Shown here in pieces: positions 33,207 through 43,000 of a DNA stretch of 64,000 nt. How positions within the stretch are numbered: position 1 is the stretch's first letter; each line of letters opens with the position of its first letter. The stretch spans positions 2,327,001-2,391,000 of the forward strand of contig NZ_CP102409.1 in assembly GCF_024628725.1 (NCBI RefSeq), read 5' to 3'. The position numbers and the translations under genes were made by a program. This stretch comes from Ruegeria sp. YS9 (GTDB lineage: Bacteria > Pseudomonadota > Alphaproteobacteria > Rhodobacterales > Rhodobacteraceae). The notes beneath the pieces are model-generated. The model saw nothing but the letters and a program-made list of their open reading frames with translations. It was not told where the DNA came from and did no database searches.

Positions 33207-34358
33207 TTAGGGATTGCGGAAACGAATATTCTCGCGGCTGAGCTGGCCAACACTGGTGACACCCATCAGTTTCATGTCGCGCTCGATCTCGGCACGCATC
33301 AGCCCAAGGGCCCGTTCGACCCCCGCCTGCCCTGCGGCAGCCAAAGGATAAAGGTAGTGCCGCCCGACACCCACGGCTTTGGCCCCGATCGAAAGCGCCT
33401 TGAGCACATGGGTGCCACGCTGAATGCCGCTGTCCATCATCACGTCCAGCTTGTCGCCGACGGCATCGACAATCTCGGCCAGTTGGTCAAACGGTGTGCG
33501 CGAGCCATCCAGTTGGCGGCCACCGTGGTTCGACAGAATGATGCCGGTACACCCGATCTCTGCCGCGCGTTTCGCGTCACCGACGGTCATGATACCTTTC
33601 AGGCAGAACTGACCATCCCAGTCGCGCACCATCTGCGCCACGTCATCCCAGTTCATCGACGGATCGAGCATATCGGTGAAATACCCGCCGATCGAGCTGG
33701 CCCCACCGCCCATATCCACATGTTCTTCCAACTGAGGCAGCCGGAACTTTTCATGGGTGACATAGTTGATGCCCCACATCGGCTTGATCGCAAATTGGAT
33801 CATGCCGCCCAGCGTCAACCGGAACGGGATTGAGAACCCCGTGCGCAGGTCACGCTCGCGGTTGCCACCGGTGATGCTGTCGACGGTCAGCATCATGACC
33901 TCGACACCCGCCTCTTTGGCGCGCTGCATCATCGCGGCATTCAATCCGCGATCCTTGTGGAAGTAGAATTGATAGACCTGCGGGTTCTTGTGTTTCTGGC
34001 GCAGTTCCTCCAGCGAGACAGTACCCAGAGAGGAAACTCCGAACATGGTGCCGTATTTCTCGGCCGCCGCTGCAACGGCGCGTTCACCCTGATGGTGGAA
34101 CAGGCGCTGCAACGCGGTGGGCGAGCAATAGACCGGCATGTCCAGTTTCTGCCCCATCACCGTGACGGACATGTCCACGTCCGAAACCCCGCGCAGGACC
34201 GAAGGCAACAGATCGCATCGGTCAAACGCCTTGGTGTTTTCCCGATACGTCACCTCATCATCCGCGCCACCGTCGATATAGTTGAAGATCGGCCCCGGCA
34301 GCCGCTGCTTGGCCAGCCGCCGGAAATCGTGGAAGTTATGACATTGGCTCAGACGCAT
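33207..34358 (-). CDS. lldD: L-lactate dehydrogenase (FMN-dependent)
   Basis: A 383-residue FMN-dependent alpha-hydroxyacid dehydrogenase. The substrate and FMN residues are in place: FNYIDGGADDE near residue 25, the strand LTVDS, and the catalytic His278 in LSNHGGRQLDG, followed by DSGIQRGTHV. With dld after it and a lactate-type TRAP transporter before it, L-lactate is the likely substrate, although glycolate or other 2-hydroxyacids are used by relatives. It starts 13 bases after the TRAP permease gene. Confidence 0.92.
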   Translation of the reverse strand: MRLSQCHNFHDFRRLAKQRLPGPIFNYIDGGADDEVTYRENTKAFDRCDLLPSVLRGVSDVDMSVTVMGQKLDMPVYCSPTALQRLFHHQGERAVAAAAEKYGTMFGVSSLGTVSLEELRQKHKNPQVYQFYFHKDRGLNAAMMQRAKEAGVEVMMLTVDSITGGNRERDLRTGFSIPFRLTLGGMIQFAIKPMWGINYVTHEKFRLPQLEEHVDMGGGASSIGGYFTDMLDPSMNWDDVAQMVRDWDGQFCLKGIMTVGDAKRAAEIGCTGIILSNHGGRQLDGSRTPFDQLAEIVDAVGDKLDVMMDSGIQRGTHVLKALSIGAKAVGVGRHYLYPLAAAGQAGVERALGLMRAEIERDMKLMGVTSVGQLSRENIRFRNP

Positions 34359-34371
34359 GGCGATAAGCTCC

Positions 34372-36441
34372 TTAGTAGGCGACCGAGGGCAACCAGGTGG
34401 CGAGGGTCGGCCACAGGAAGACCAGCGCCAATCCGGTCAATTGCAGCAGGACAAATGGGATGATGCCCTTGTAGATGTGGGTCAGCTTGATCTCTGGCGG
34501 GCAAACGCCTTTGAGATAGAACAAGGCAAAGCCAACGGGCGGCGTCAGAAAGCTGGTTTGCAGTGTCACAGCGACAAGGATCACGAACCAAACCAGTGCC
34601 GGTTCATCAAGAACGCCGAAGCCGGGGATGTCGATGCCCAGACCGTTCACGATGGGGCGCATCAGCGGAAGCACGATCAACGTGATCTCGATCCAGTCCA
34701 GCACAAATCCCAGCAGGAAAACGATGAACAGGATGAAAAGGATGGTGCCGTTCGCTCCAAAGCCGGTGGATTGCACCACATGTTCGATCAGCTCGTCTCC
34801 ACCCAGTTCCCGCAGGACATAAGAGAACACGGTCGCGCCGAGGAAGATCGCAAAGATGTAGGCGGTGGTGTTGAAGGTCGAAACCAGAACGTTCCACAGC
34901 TTGGCAAACGTCAGCTTGCGATAAGCCAGAGCCAGCAGGGTCGCACCCAAGGCGCCGATGCCGGACGCTTCGGTCGGCGTAGTCAGACCCGCGAAGATCG
35001 AGCCCAGTACCGCAAGGATCAGCATCAGCGTCGGGATGACGGCGATAAGAACGTCCTTGACGGCGGCCCAATCGGGGGCTTTCGCGCCTTCGGGCACGGG
35101 GGCCGCGTCGCGTTTCACCAGCGCGAGGATGAAGATGTAGGTCAGGTACAGGGCGCCTATGATCACGCCCGGGAAAACGGCAGCCATGAACAGGTCACCG
35201 ACAGACAGGGCCATCTGGTCGGCCATGATCACCAGCATGATCGAGGGCGGGATCAGAATGCCCAGCGTCCCCGAAGCCGAAACCACGCCCGCCGCCAGCG
35301 TCGGCTGGTATTTCTGCTGCATCATCGACGGCAACGACAGCACGCCCAGCAGAACAACCGAGGCACCGATGATGCCGGTCGAGGCCGCCAGAATGATCCC
35401 GATCAGGGTCACGGTGATGGCCAGACCTCCGCGCACCGTCCCGAACAGGCGCTGCATCGAGGACATCAGACGCTCGGCCACACCGGATTCGTCCAGCATC
35501 AGACCCATGAAGATGAACATCGGCAGGGCAACCAGAACCGCGTTGGACATGGTCGCGTAGACCCGGTTCACCACCGCCCCAAGGGTCAGGTAATCAAGAC
35601 CGGTAAATGTGCTTTCCAGACCTGTCCACAGCATCAGATCGTTGTCGAACAGATAGGCCAGACCGCAATAGGCGACACCGACACCGGCCAGAACCCAAGC
35701 CACCGGATAGCCAGTAAACAGCAGCGCGATGAAGGTCAGGAACATCGCGATGACCAGCTTTTCCTCGGTCGTTTCGACCAGGAAGGTCAGGCCCACACAG
35801 ACGGCAGCAAAGACCGCGAGCACCAGCAGGATACGGCGCAGCGGTGCGCCCTCGCGCTCCGAGGCCGGTCCGTACATCAACGCGTGCCCGTCATGGATCA
35901 ATCGTGCCAACGCGGCCAGCGCCAGCAGGACAAAGCTGATCGGAATGACAGCCTTGAAGGCCCAACGCGCAGGCAGGCCCGTGGGGCTGTCCGAGCGTTC
36001 GTTGACGCGGAAGCTTTCGTAGAAATAGTCATAGCCCTGATCGACCATCAGATAGATGAACGGGGTCAGCAGGGTCAGGATGCCGATCACCTCGATGATC
36101 CGCTGCGCGCGGCGCGAAAGCTGCATATGCAGGACATCCACACGCACATGGCTGTCGGTGATCAAGGCATACGAGATGCCGATCATCGTGACGATTCCAT
36201 AAAAATGCCACTGGATCTCATCCAGTTTCGGGTAGTTCTGGCTGAACAGGTAACGCAACGAGACCTGTGCGAAGATCGCGCCCATCAGCAGGACATTGGC
36301 CCACATGACGACATGACCCACAGCCTTGACCCCGGCGTCGATCGCGACGGCGATTTTCTGGCGGTCGGATTCGGGGTGTTCCAGGATGCCTTCATAGGCT
36401 TCGACCGGATCGTTGAGGTTGTTTTGGGTGGTCATGGTCAT
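34372..36441 (-). CDS. TRAP transporter fused DctQ-DctM permease
   Basis: A 689-residue membrane protein. Residues about 1-240 resemble the small DctQ subunit (WANVLLMGAIFAQVSLRYLF, then four helices). Residues about 245-689 are the large DctM subunit with some 12 helices and segments such as GILIPPSIMLV and PTEASGIGALGA. In most TRAP systems the two are separate genes; a fusion is a known minority form. It works with the DctP protein encoded upstream, driven by a sodium gradient. The lactate dehydrogenases that follow point to lactate or a similar hydroxyacid as cargo. Confidence 0.93.
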   Translation of the reverse strand: MTMTTQNNLNDPVEAYEGILEHPESDRQKIAVAIDAGVKAVGHVVMWANVLLMGAIFAQVSLRYLFSQNYPKLDEIQWHFYGIVTMIGISYALITDSHVRVDVLHMQLSRRAQRIIEVIGILTLLTPFIYLMVDQGYDYFYESFRVNERSDSPTGLPARWAFKAVIPISFVLLALAALARLIHDGHALMYGPASEREGAPLRRILLVLAVFAAVCVGLTFLVETTEEKLVIAMFLTFIALLFTGYPVAWVLAGVGVAYCGLAYLFDNDLMLWTGLESTFTGLDYLTLGAVVNRVYATMSNAVLVALPMFIFMGLMLDESGVAERLMSSMQRLFGTVRGGLAITVTLIGIILAASTGIIGASVVLLGVLSLPSMMQQKYQPTLAAGVVSASGTLGILIPPSIMLVIMADQMALSVGDLFMAAVFPGVIIGALYLTYIFILALVKRDAAPVPEGAKAPDWAAVKDVLIAVIPTLMLILAVLGSIFAGLTTPTEASGIGALGATLLALAYRKLTFAKLWNVLVSTFNTTAYIFAIFLGATVFSYVLRELGGDELIEHVVQSTGFGANGTILFILFIVFLLGFVLDWIEITLIVLPLMRPIVNGLGIDIPGFGVLDEPALVWFVILVAVTLQTSFLTPPVGFALFYLKGVCPPEIKLTHIYKGIIPFVLLQLTGLALVFLWPTLATWLPSVAY

Positions 36442-36507
36442 TCCTCGCTCAGCAACCCGGAATACGGGTAGTGAAAGGTTAGAAAGTCCGAAGATCGAAA
36501 AGCAGGG

Positions 36508-36536
36508 GCCGGAGCGGCGGATCGAGCCGCCCCGGC
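36508..36536 (-). terminator. Intercistronic hairpin between dctP and dctQM
   Basis: GCCGGAGCGGC and GCCGCCCCGGC form a stem with one mismatch and a 7-base loop in the 114-base gap. Such hairpins after binding-protein genes usually reduce read-through or protect the upstream message so the binding protein exceeds the permease. Confidence 0.5.
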
Positions 36537-36555
36537 AACGTCAGTGAGGGAGAGA

Positions 36556-37605
36556 TTACTGACGTGGGAGGAAAGCGTTTGTCTTCCAGAGGTTATAGCC
36601 GTCACGGAATTCGTTCATGTCGGCCAGAACCTGTGCAAAGAAAGCATCATTGGCGGCCTCTTCAGCGGCAACCTCTTCCCAGGTTGCGCGGAAGGTATCC
36701 AGCATCTCGGGCGACCACTGCTTGATGGTAACGCCGTTGTTTTCAACGTTGTCGATCAAGGCCGCGTGCTGGATGGCTTCGCCTTCGGCAAAGCTGTCTG
36801 CCATCGAAGCCTTGCAGGCGTTTTCGATGATTGCCTTGTGCTGATCGCTGGCTTCGTTCCAGACGTCCTTGTTGATCAGCAGTTCAAATACGGTCGCCTG
36901 CTGATGCCAGCCGGGGAAATAGTTGAATTTGACCAGCTTGTGGAAGCCCAGGCGCGCGTCGATCGCAGGCATCGAAAACTCGGTCGCGTCAATCGCACCT
37001 TTTTCCAATGCGGGGAAGATCTCACCACCTGGCAGCAGCGAGGTTGCCACACCCAGTTTCTGCATCACCTTGCCGCCCAGACCGAAGAAACGCATCTTCA
37101 GCCCGTTCAGGTCTTCGGGCGAGTTGATCTCGGAGGCGAACCAGCCCGAGGTTTCCGGCGCGATGATGGCGCAAGGCAGAACTTTGACGTTGAAACCGGC
37201 CTGATCATACATCTCCTGATACAGGGTCATGCCGTTGCCATAATACAGCCAAGCCATGTATTCGCCCGCCTCGGGGCCGAACGGCACAGCCGAGAACAAC
37301 GGCGCAGCCGGGATTTTCCCGGCCCAGTAACCAGCCGTGGTGTAGCCCGAGTTGATCTTGCCGGTGGACACGGCGTCCAGAATTTCGAAGGGCGGAACCA
37401 GTTTTCCCGGCTCGTACACCTTCATCTTCAGCGTGCCGCCGGACATCAGTTCCAGCTGGTCAGCCACACGTGGAATAGGCGAACCCAGGCCCGGCAGTTC
37501 GGTCGAAAAGGCAATCGGTGTTTTCAGCAGCAGCTTGTCCGCCGCAACCGCGGGTGCCGCCAGCAGGCTGGCGGCCACGGCCAGGCTCGTCAGGGTCTTC
37601 TTCAT
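36556..37605 (-). CDS. TRAP transporter solute-binding protein (DctP family)
   Basis: A 349-residue periplasmic protein. It has a signal peptide of about 21 residues (MKKTLTSLAVAASLLAAPAVA) and the DctP fold, including FEILDAVSTGKINSGYTTAGYW and GLKMRFFGLGGKVMQKLG with the conserved Arg that binds the substrate carboxylate. It resembles the TakP/lactate-binding branch that works as a dimer. It is the first gene of the lactate operon, and its promoter region faces the GntR-family regulator with repeated operator-like sequences. Confidence 0.92.
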   Translation of the reverse strand: MKKTLTSLAVAASLLAAPAVAADKLLLKTPIAFSTELPGLGSPIPRVADQLELMSGGTLKMKVYEPGKLVPPFEILDAVSTGKINSGYTTAGYWAGKIPAAPLFSAVPFGPEAGEYMAWLYYGNGMTLYQEMYDQAGFNVKVLPCAIIAPETSGWFASEINSPEDLNGLKMRFFGLGGKVMQKLGVATSLLPGGEIFPALEKGAIDATEFSMPAIDARLGFHKLVKFNYFPGWHQQATVFELLINKDVWNEASDQHKAIIENACKASMADSFAEGEAIQHAALIDNVENNGVTIKQWSPEMLDTFRATWEEVAAEEAANDAFFAQVLADMNEFRDGYNLWKTNAFLPRQ

Positions 37606-37710
37606 GAAATCTCCTCCAGGGTTGGTCGGGTTTTCTCCGATCAGTGGCGCAGGCTCTTCCAGCGCCGCTCCGGTGGTAAACTAACTTTACCAGATTAAAC
37701 CAGTCAATAA

Positions 37711-37728
37711 CTTTATTTACCACTGGTA
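37711..37728. promoter_or_regulatory. Candidate regulator operator, dctP side
   Basis: CTTTATTTACCACTGGTA contains the perfect palindrome TACCACTGGTA (37718-37728). It lies 113 bases upstream of the dctP start and shares its first 12 bases with the second copy. Confidence 0.55.
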
Positions 37729-37887
37729 TGAGCGGAAATGGGAAACCTGCATCCGGCAAACCCGGAAAAACACTGATGCGACCACATGAAAATCCGATAA
37801 TTTCCTAAAAAACCCTTCGCAAACAAACATGTACTCCACGTCCGGAAAGAACATCCCCGCGCTTGAATTTAGAACGGATATGGTTAT

Positions 37888-37910
37888 CTTTATTTACCAG
37901 TTATTCTGGT
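37888..37910. promoter_or_regulatory. Candidate regulator operator, regulator side
   Basis: The shared 12-base motif runs into ACCAG-TTATT-CTGGT (37896-37910), an inverted repeat with a 5-base spacer. It is 30 bases before the regulator start and suits autoregulation. Confidence 0.5.
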
Positions 37911-37939
37911 TATTTTAGCATCACACGGGGCAGCATCTC

Positions 37940-38713
37940 ATGAACACCACGGCGATTTTTGAACCGGTCGGACACGAATCGCTGGCTGATGCGGTGGTTT
38001 CACAAATCGAGGACCTGATCGCGTCGGGCATCCTGAAACAGGGCCGGAAACTGCCGTCCGAGCGCGATCTGGCCGAGATGCTGCGCGTGTCGCGACCAAA
38101 GCTGCGCGAGGCCCTTCAGGTGCTGGAAGAACGCGGGCTGGTCACAACGCAACACGGTGAAGGGACATTCGTCGCGGCCCTGACCGGACAAGCCATGATG
38201 CCCGCGCTTCTTGCTTTGTACGAACGCCATGAGCCGGCTTTTTTCGACTATCTGGAGTATCGCCGCGAACAGGAAGGTTTCGCGGCCCGGCTTGCCGCCC
38301 GTCGTGCAACCAAGGCAGACAAGGAACGGATTTCAGAGATCCTTGATGAAAACGAGCGCGCCTGGCAGGAGCAGGACGCCAAGGCTTCGCAAGAGGCGGA
38401 CTTTGCGCTGCATTCAGCGATTGTTGATGCCAGCCAGAATGCGACCCTGATCCACATGATGGCGTCGATCTACGAACTCACCCGCAAGGGCGTTTTCTAC
38501 AATCGCGACTTCCTGCGCACGATCGATGGGACCGGCGAAAAGCTGTTGCAGCAACATCTCGAACTCGGCCGCGCAGTGATCGAAGGTGATGAGGAGCGGG
38601 CCGAAAAAGCGGCAACGGATCACATCGACTTTGTCGAAGAGTCCTTCAAACTCGGGATCGAACAGCGGCGACGCGAAGCCATGGCCGAAAAGCGCCGGAT
38701 ACTGTCGCGCTGA
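37940..38713 (+). CDS. GntR-family (FadR subfamily) regulator, probable lactate regulator
   Basis: A 257-residue GntR/FadR-type regulator. The winged helix is at about residues 20-80 (LPSERDLAEMLRVSRPKLRE and GLVTTQHGEGTFV). An FCD all-helical effector domain follows, with the expected metal-binding Asp/His positions (ADFALHSAIVDAS, then His in QQHLELG and ATDHIDFVE). This is the architecture of LldR and PdhR. Divergent orientation from the lactate operon and shared operator-like repeats make it the probable lactate-responsive regulator. Confidence 0.87.
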   Translation: MNTTAIFEPVGHESLADAVVSQIEDLIASGILKQGRKLPSERDLAEMLRVSRPKLREALQVLEERGLVTTQHGEGTFVAALTGQAMMPALLALYERHEPAFFDYLEYRREQEGFAARLAARRATKADKERISEILDENERAWQEQDAKASQEADFALHSAIVDASQNATLIHMMASIYELTRKGVFYNRDFLRTIDGTGEKLLQQHLELGRAVIEGDEERAEKAATDHIDFVEESFKLGIEQRRREAMAEKRRILSR

Positions 38714-38826
38714 CGGCTTTGTCACCCATTTGCCCTTCTGATTGCGGGGCCCAGTCCCCGAGGTGGCCGTGAAACTCTCCTGTTTGGCGGTTTTCGACCG
38801 GTTTCAAAACTTACCCGAGCTGGCTG

Positions 38827-39390
38827 TCAGATATCCTCTCCGGGCGGTTCCAGAAGGCCGCCGGGTTCCAACAACGCCCGCTCGGACAGCCACGGGTTGA
38901 GTTCCAGCGCTTCGGACAGTGCTGTGCGCGCGTCTTCAAGACGTTTCAAACCCAGTAAAGACAACGCGCGTCCGCTGAGCGCGCCGATGTGGTTTGGCGA
39001 CATTTCGATCGTGACATTCAGATCGCGCAGCGCCGCTTCAAAATCCTGCCTCAGGTAGTTTACGAAAGCCCGCTGATTGTAGCCTTCGGCGTAATCCGGG
39101 CAATATTCGACAAGCTGGTTGAAATCGTCCAATGCGCCCGACAAGTCCCAAGCCTCTCGTCGCGCCATTCCCCGGTCCAGCAGAGTCTGCGACCGGGCAT
39201 CCGGCGCGTCCGTCCAGAGTTCCCACATTTGATTCGAGATGACCCGGGCGTCGCTTTGCGATTCCGCCTTTTGGACCTGCTTGATCAGCGCATTCACCCC
39301 TTCGGAATGATCCGGAGCCGTGGGGCATGTCTCGGCCATGGCCGAGCATGAAAACGCGATCAGGAAAAACGTTGCAGCACAGGTTCGCAT
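38827..39390 (-). CDS. Secreted TPR-repeat protein
   Basis: A 187-residue protein with an N-terminal signal peptide (MRTCAATFFLIAFSCSAMA) and at least three tetratricopeptide repeats between about residues 70 and 175 (LLDRGMARREAWDLSGALDD, YNQRAFVNYLRQDFEAALRD, LSGRALSLLGLKRLEDARTA). TPR proteins in the periplasm scaffold protein-protein contacts; no enzymatic domain is seen. I use the ATG at 39390, which gives the signal peptide directly. The gene is single, convergent with the GntR gene and 33 bases after the putR stop. Confidence 0.85.
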   Translation of the reverse strand: MRTCAATFFLIAFSCSAMAETCPTAPDHSEGVNALIKQVQKAESQSDARVISNQMWELWTDAPDARSQTLLDRGMARREAWDLSGALDDFNQLVEYCPDYAEGYNQRAFVNYLRQDFEAALRDLNVTIEMSPNHIGALSGRALSLLGLKRLEDARTALSEALELNPWLSERALLEPGGLLEPPGEDI

Positions 39391-39423
39391 CACGCAACAA
39401 GGGTGGGCCAAAATTCTGCCGGG

Positions 39424-39906
39424 TCAAGACTGATGTTCAAAACCGCCCAGCATACCGGTTTCCTTCACGGCCTCCATCGCAACAAAAGTTGAGGTATTGG
39501 CGACATGCGGCAGAGACGAGATCTTCTCGGCCAATACACGGCGGTATTCCGACATGGTGGCGGTGCGCACTTTCAGAAGATAGTCAAAGTTGGACGCGAT
39601 CATATGGGCCTGCTCGACCTCGGCGGTTTTGCGGACGGCTGCGTTGAACTCGGCCAGAGCCTTTTCGCGGGTATCGGTCAAACGCACCTCGACAAACGCG
39701 ACGTGATCCAGGCCCAACCGGATCGGATCCAGCATCGCCCGATACCCCTGGATTACTCCGCTTGCCTCAAGCCGTTTGAGCCGCGCTTGCGTCGGAGATT
39801 TCGACAGCCCGATCTCGCGCGCAAGATCGGCCACCGAGATACGACCATCCTCGGCCAGAATTTTTAGAATCGACCGGTCGAACCGATCCAGATCAGGAAA
39901 GCTCAT
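39424..39906 (-). CDS. putR: Lrp/AsnC-family regulator of proline use
   Basis: A 160-residue Lrp/AsnC-type regulator. The HTH is at about residues 22-44 (VADLAREIGLSKSPTQARLK) and the RAM ligand domain follows. It is divergent from putA with a 108-base gap, the arrangement of PutR in Rhodobacter and Agrobacterium, where PutR activates putA when proline is bound. The ATG at 39906 gives the usual Lrp start (MSFPDLDRFDRSILKIL). Confidence 0.88.
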   Translation of the reverse strand: MSFPDLDRFDRSILKILAEDGRISVADLAREIGLSKSPTQARLKRLEASGVIQGYRAMLDPIRLGLDHVAFVEVRLTDTREKALAEFNAAVRKTAEVEQAHMIASNFDYLLKVRTATMSEYRRVLAEKISSLPHVANTSTFVAMEAVKETGMLGGFEHQS

Positions 39907-40014
39907 TTGCGCTGTCTTTTGCCAAATCTTCAGAACACAGGCCTTCCAATAGCCAATATTCGGGCCGCTGTCCTGAATTTTCCGCATTATATTATCAAAA
40001 AGACCGGAGGACAT

Positions 40015-43000
40015 ATGTCACACAGCCTGCGCACCCTCATCGATAGCTCTACCTACGCCGATCAGTCGGCAGTTCTTGATACACTGATCTCTCAGGCGAA
40101 CCTGACAGACACGGATCGCAGCGCCATCGGCACCGCCGCTGCGCAGCTTGTGCGCGACATCCGGTCCAGCACTTCTCCGGGGTTGATGGAGGTGTTTCTG
40201 GCCGAATATGGCCTGTCCACCGACGAAGGTATCGCCCTGATGTGTCTGGCCGAGGCGTTGTTGCGCGTGCCGGATGCCGACACAATCGATGCGCTGATCG
40301 AAGACAAGATCGCACCATCCGATTGGGGCAAGCATCTGGGGCAATCCTCGTCCTCGCTGGTGAACGCCTCGACCTGGGCGCTGATGCTGACGGGAAAGGT
40401 ACTGGACGAAGGCAAGGCGTCTCCGGTCGGGGCGCTGCGCGGTGCAATCAAGCGGCTGGGCGAGCCGGTGATCCGCACGGCTGTCGCGCGCGCGATGAAA
40501 GAGATGGGGCGACAGTTCGTTCTGGGGGAAACCATTCAGTCCGCCATGGAGCGTGCGCGCGGGATGGAGGAAAAAGGCTATACCTATTCCTACGACATGC
40601 TGGGCGAAGCGGCCCGGACCGAAGCGGACGCGGCGCGCTATCACCTGTCCTATTCCCGCGCCATCTCGGCCATTGCCGAGGCCTGCACCCATGACGATAT
40701 CCGCGCCAACCCGGGCATTTCGGTAAAACTGTCCGCCCTGCATCCCCGTTATGAGCTGGCACAGGAACAGCGTGTGATGGACGAGCTGGTGCCGCGGCTG
40801 CGGGCGCTGGCCCTGCTGGCCAAGGCGGCCGGAATGGGCCTGAACGTCGATGCAGAAGAGGCGGATCGTCTGTCGCTGTCGTTGCAGGTGATCGAGGCGG
40901 TGATGTCCGACCCGGCCCTTGCCGGATGGCACGGGTTTGGCATCGTGGTTCAGGCCTATGGCCCGCGTGCAGGTCTGGTACTGGATACGCTGTATGGCAT
41001 GGCCGAACGTCATGATCGCCAGATTATGGTGCGATTGGTCAAAGGTGCCTATTGGGATACCGAGATCAAACGCGCGCAGGTCGAAGGGGTGGATGGCTTT
41101 CCGGTCTTCACGCACAAGGCCGCGACCGACGTCTCCTATATCGCCAATGCACGCAAACTGCTGGGCATGACCGACCGGATCTACCCACAATTTGCCACGC
41201 ACAACGCCCACACGGTCAGCGCCATCCTTCACATGGCCGAAGATCAACCGTTCGAGTTCCAGCGCCTGCACGGCATGGGCGAGACCCTGCATCAGATCGT
41301 GATGGACAAGCAGAACACCCGGTGCCGCATTTATGCGCCGGTCGGGGCGCATCGCGACTTGCTGGCTTATCTGGTTCGACGCTTGCTGGAGAACGGCGCG
41401 AATTCATCCTTCGTCAACCAGATTGTGGACGAAGATGTGCCGCCGGAAGAGGTCGCAGCCGATCCGTTTGTTGCGCTCCGGACTCCTCCGCCCGCGCTGC
41501 CGACCGGGCCGGACCTGTTCCAGCCTGAAAGACCGAACTCCAAGGGTTTTGACCTGCATCACACACCAACGCTGGATAAGATTGATGCGGCACGGGATCA
41601 GTTCCGCGCCCATCACTGGTATGCGCAACCCTTGCTGGCCGGCGAGGCCAAGCCTGAAGCGGACGAGCCAGTGATCAACCCGGCGCAGCCTCAGGACAAG
41701 CCCGGCGCGGTGGCCGCAGCGAGTGCCGCGGACGTGGAGATGGCATTGGCTTCGGCCAACCCCTGGGACGCCCCCGGTGCCGAACGCGCCCGTGTCCTCA
41801 ATGCCGCAGCCGATCTTTATGAAGCGCATTATGGCGAGTTGTTCGCGCTGCTGGCGCGTGAGGCCGGGAAGTCGCTGCCCGATGCGGTGGCCGAACTGCG
41901 CGAGGCGGTGGATTTCCTGCGCTATTATGCAGCCAACATCCCCGAAGCCGAACCCGCGGGGATTTTCACCTGTATCAGCCCGTGGAACTTCCCGCTGGCG
42001 ATTTTCTCTGGGCAGATCTCTGCTGCACTGGCCACCGGAAACGCGGTTCTGGCCAAGCCTGCGTCCCAGACGCCCCTGATCGCACATCGTGCCATTCAGC
42101 TTATGCACGAGGCAGGGGTGCCACGCGATGTGCTGCAACTGTTGCCGGGTGGGCCTGCCGTGGGCGCGGCGCTGACATCGGATCCGCGTGTCTCGGGTGT
42201 GGCCTTCACCGGGTCTACGGCCACCGCGCTGAAAATCCGTGCGGCGATGGCCGGATCCATGCGTCCCGGCACGCCTCTGATCGCGGAAACCGGCGGTCTG
42301 AACGCAATGATCGTCGACAGCACGGCCCTTCCCGAACAGGCCGTGCAATCGATCATCGAAAGCGCCTTTCAGTCGGCGGGCCAGCGCTGTTCCGCCCTGC
42401 GCTGCCTGTATTTGCAGGAAGACATCGCCGACTACGTTCTGACCATGCTCAAAGGGGCGATGGATGCGCTGTCGGTCGGCGACCCTTGGCTTGTGTCGAC
42501 GGATTGCGGACCGGTGATCGACGAGCAGGCCCGTCAGGGCATCGCCGAACATGTGACCAAGGCGCGCAACGAAGGACGGGTTCTGAAAGAACTTCCGTTG
42601 CCGCCCGATGGCACCTTTGTTGCACCGACACTGATCGAGATCCCCGGCATCGCCGCGCTGGAACGCGAGGTGTTCGGCCCAGTGCTGCACGTCGCCCGAT
42701 TCAAGTCGCAAGAGATCGACAAGATCATCGCCGATATCAACGCCACCGGATACGGCCTGACCTTCGGACTGCACACCCGCATCGACGACCGCGTGCAGCA
42801 TGTGACCGAGGCGATCCATGCGGGCAACATCTATGTGAACCGCAACCAGATCGGCGCAATCGTCGGGTCTCAGCCCTTCGGGGGCGAAGGATTGTCAGGC
42901 ACCGGCCCCAAGGCGGGCGGGCCAAACTACATGATCCGGTTCTGCGCACCCGACCGTCAAAGCACGGCGGATACCTGGGGCGCCGTGGCTGATCTGCCTG

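Larger units (their letters stand above)
37606..37939. promoter_or_regulatory. Divergent promoter region of the lactate operon and its regulator
   Basis: This AT-rich 334-base gap between dctP and the FadR-type regulator has no gene. Two copies of CTTTATTTACCA (37711 and 37889), each followed by a small palindrome, lie toward each end. It also holds ACTTTACCAGATTAAACCAG near 37684, a third related element. Promoters for both directions are expected here. Confidence 0.6.

Noticed and set aside
34357..36471. 704-codon open frame on the plus strand opposite the TRAP permease
   Set aside because: The translated product is rich in Gln, His, Arg and Asp with no domain, and lies antisense to a clear membrane protein. 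It is a high-GC shadow frame.
41404..42819. 471-codon frame antisense to putA
   Set aside because: Shadow of the P5C dehydrogenase domain; no ribosome site and no motifs.
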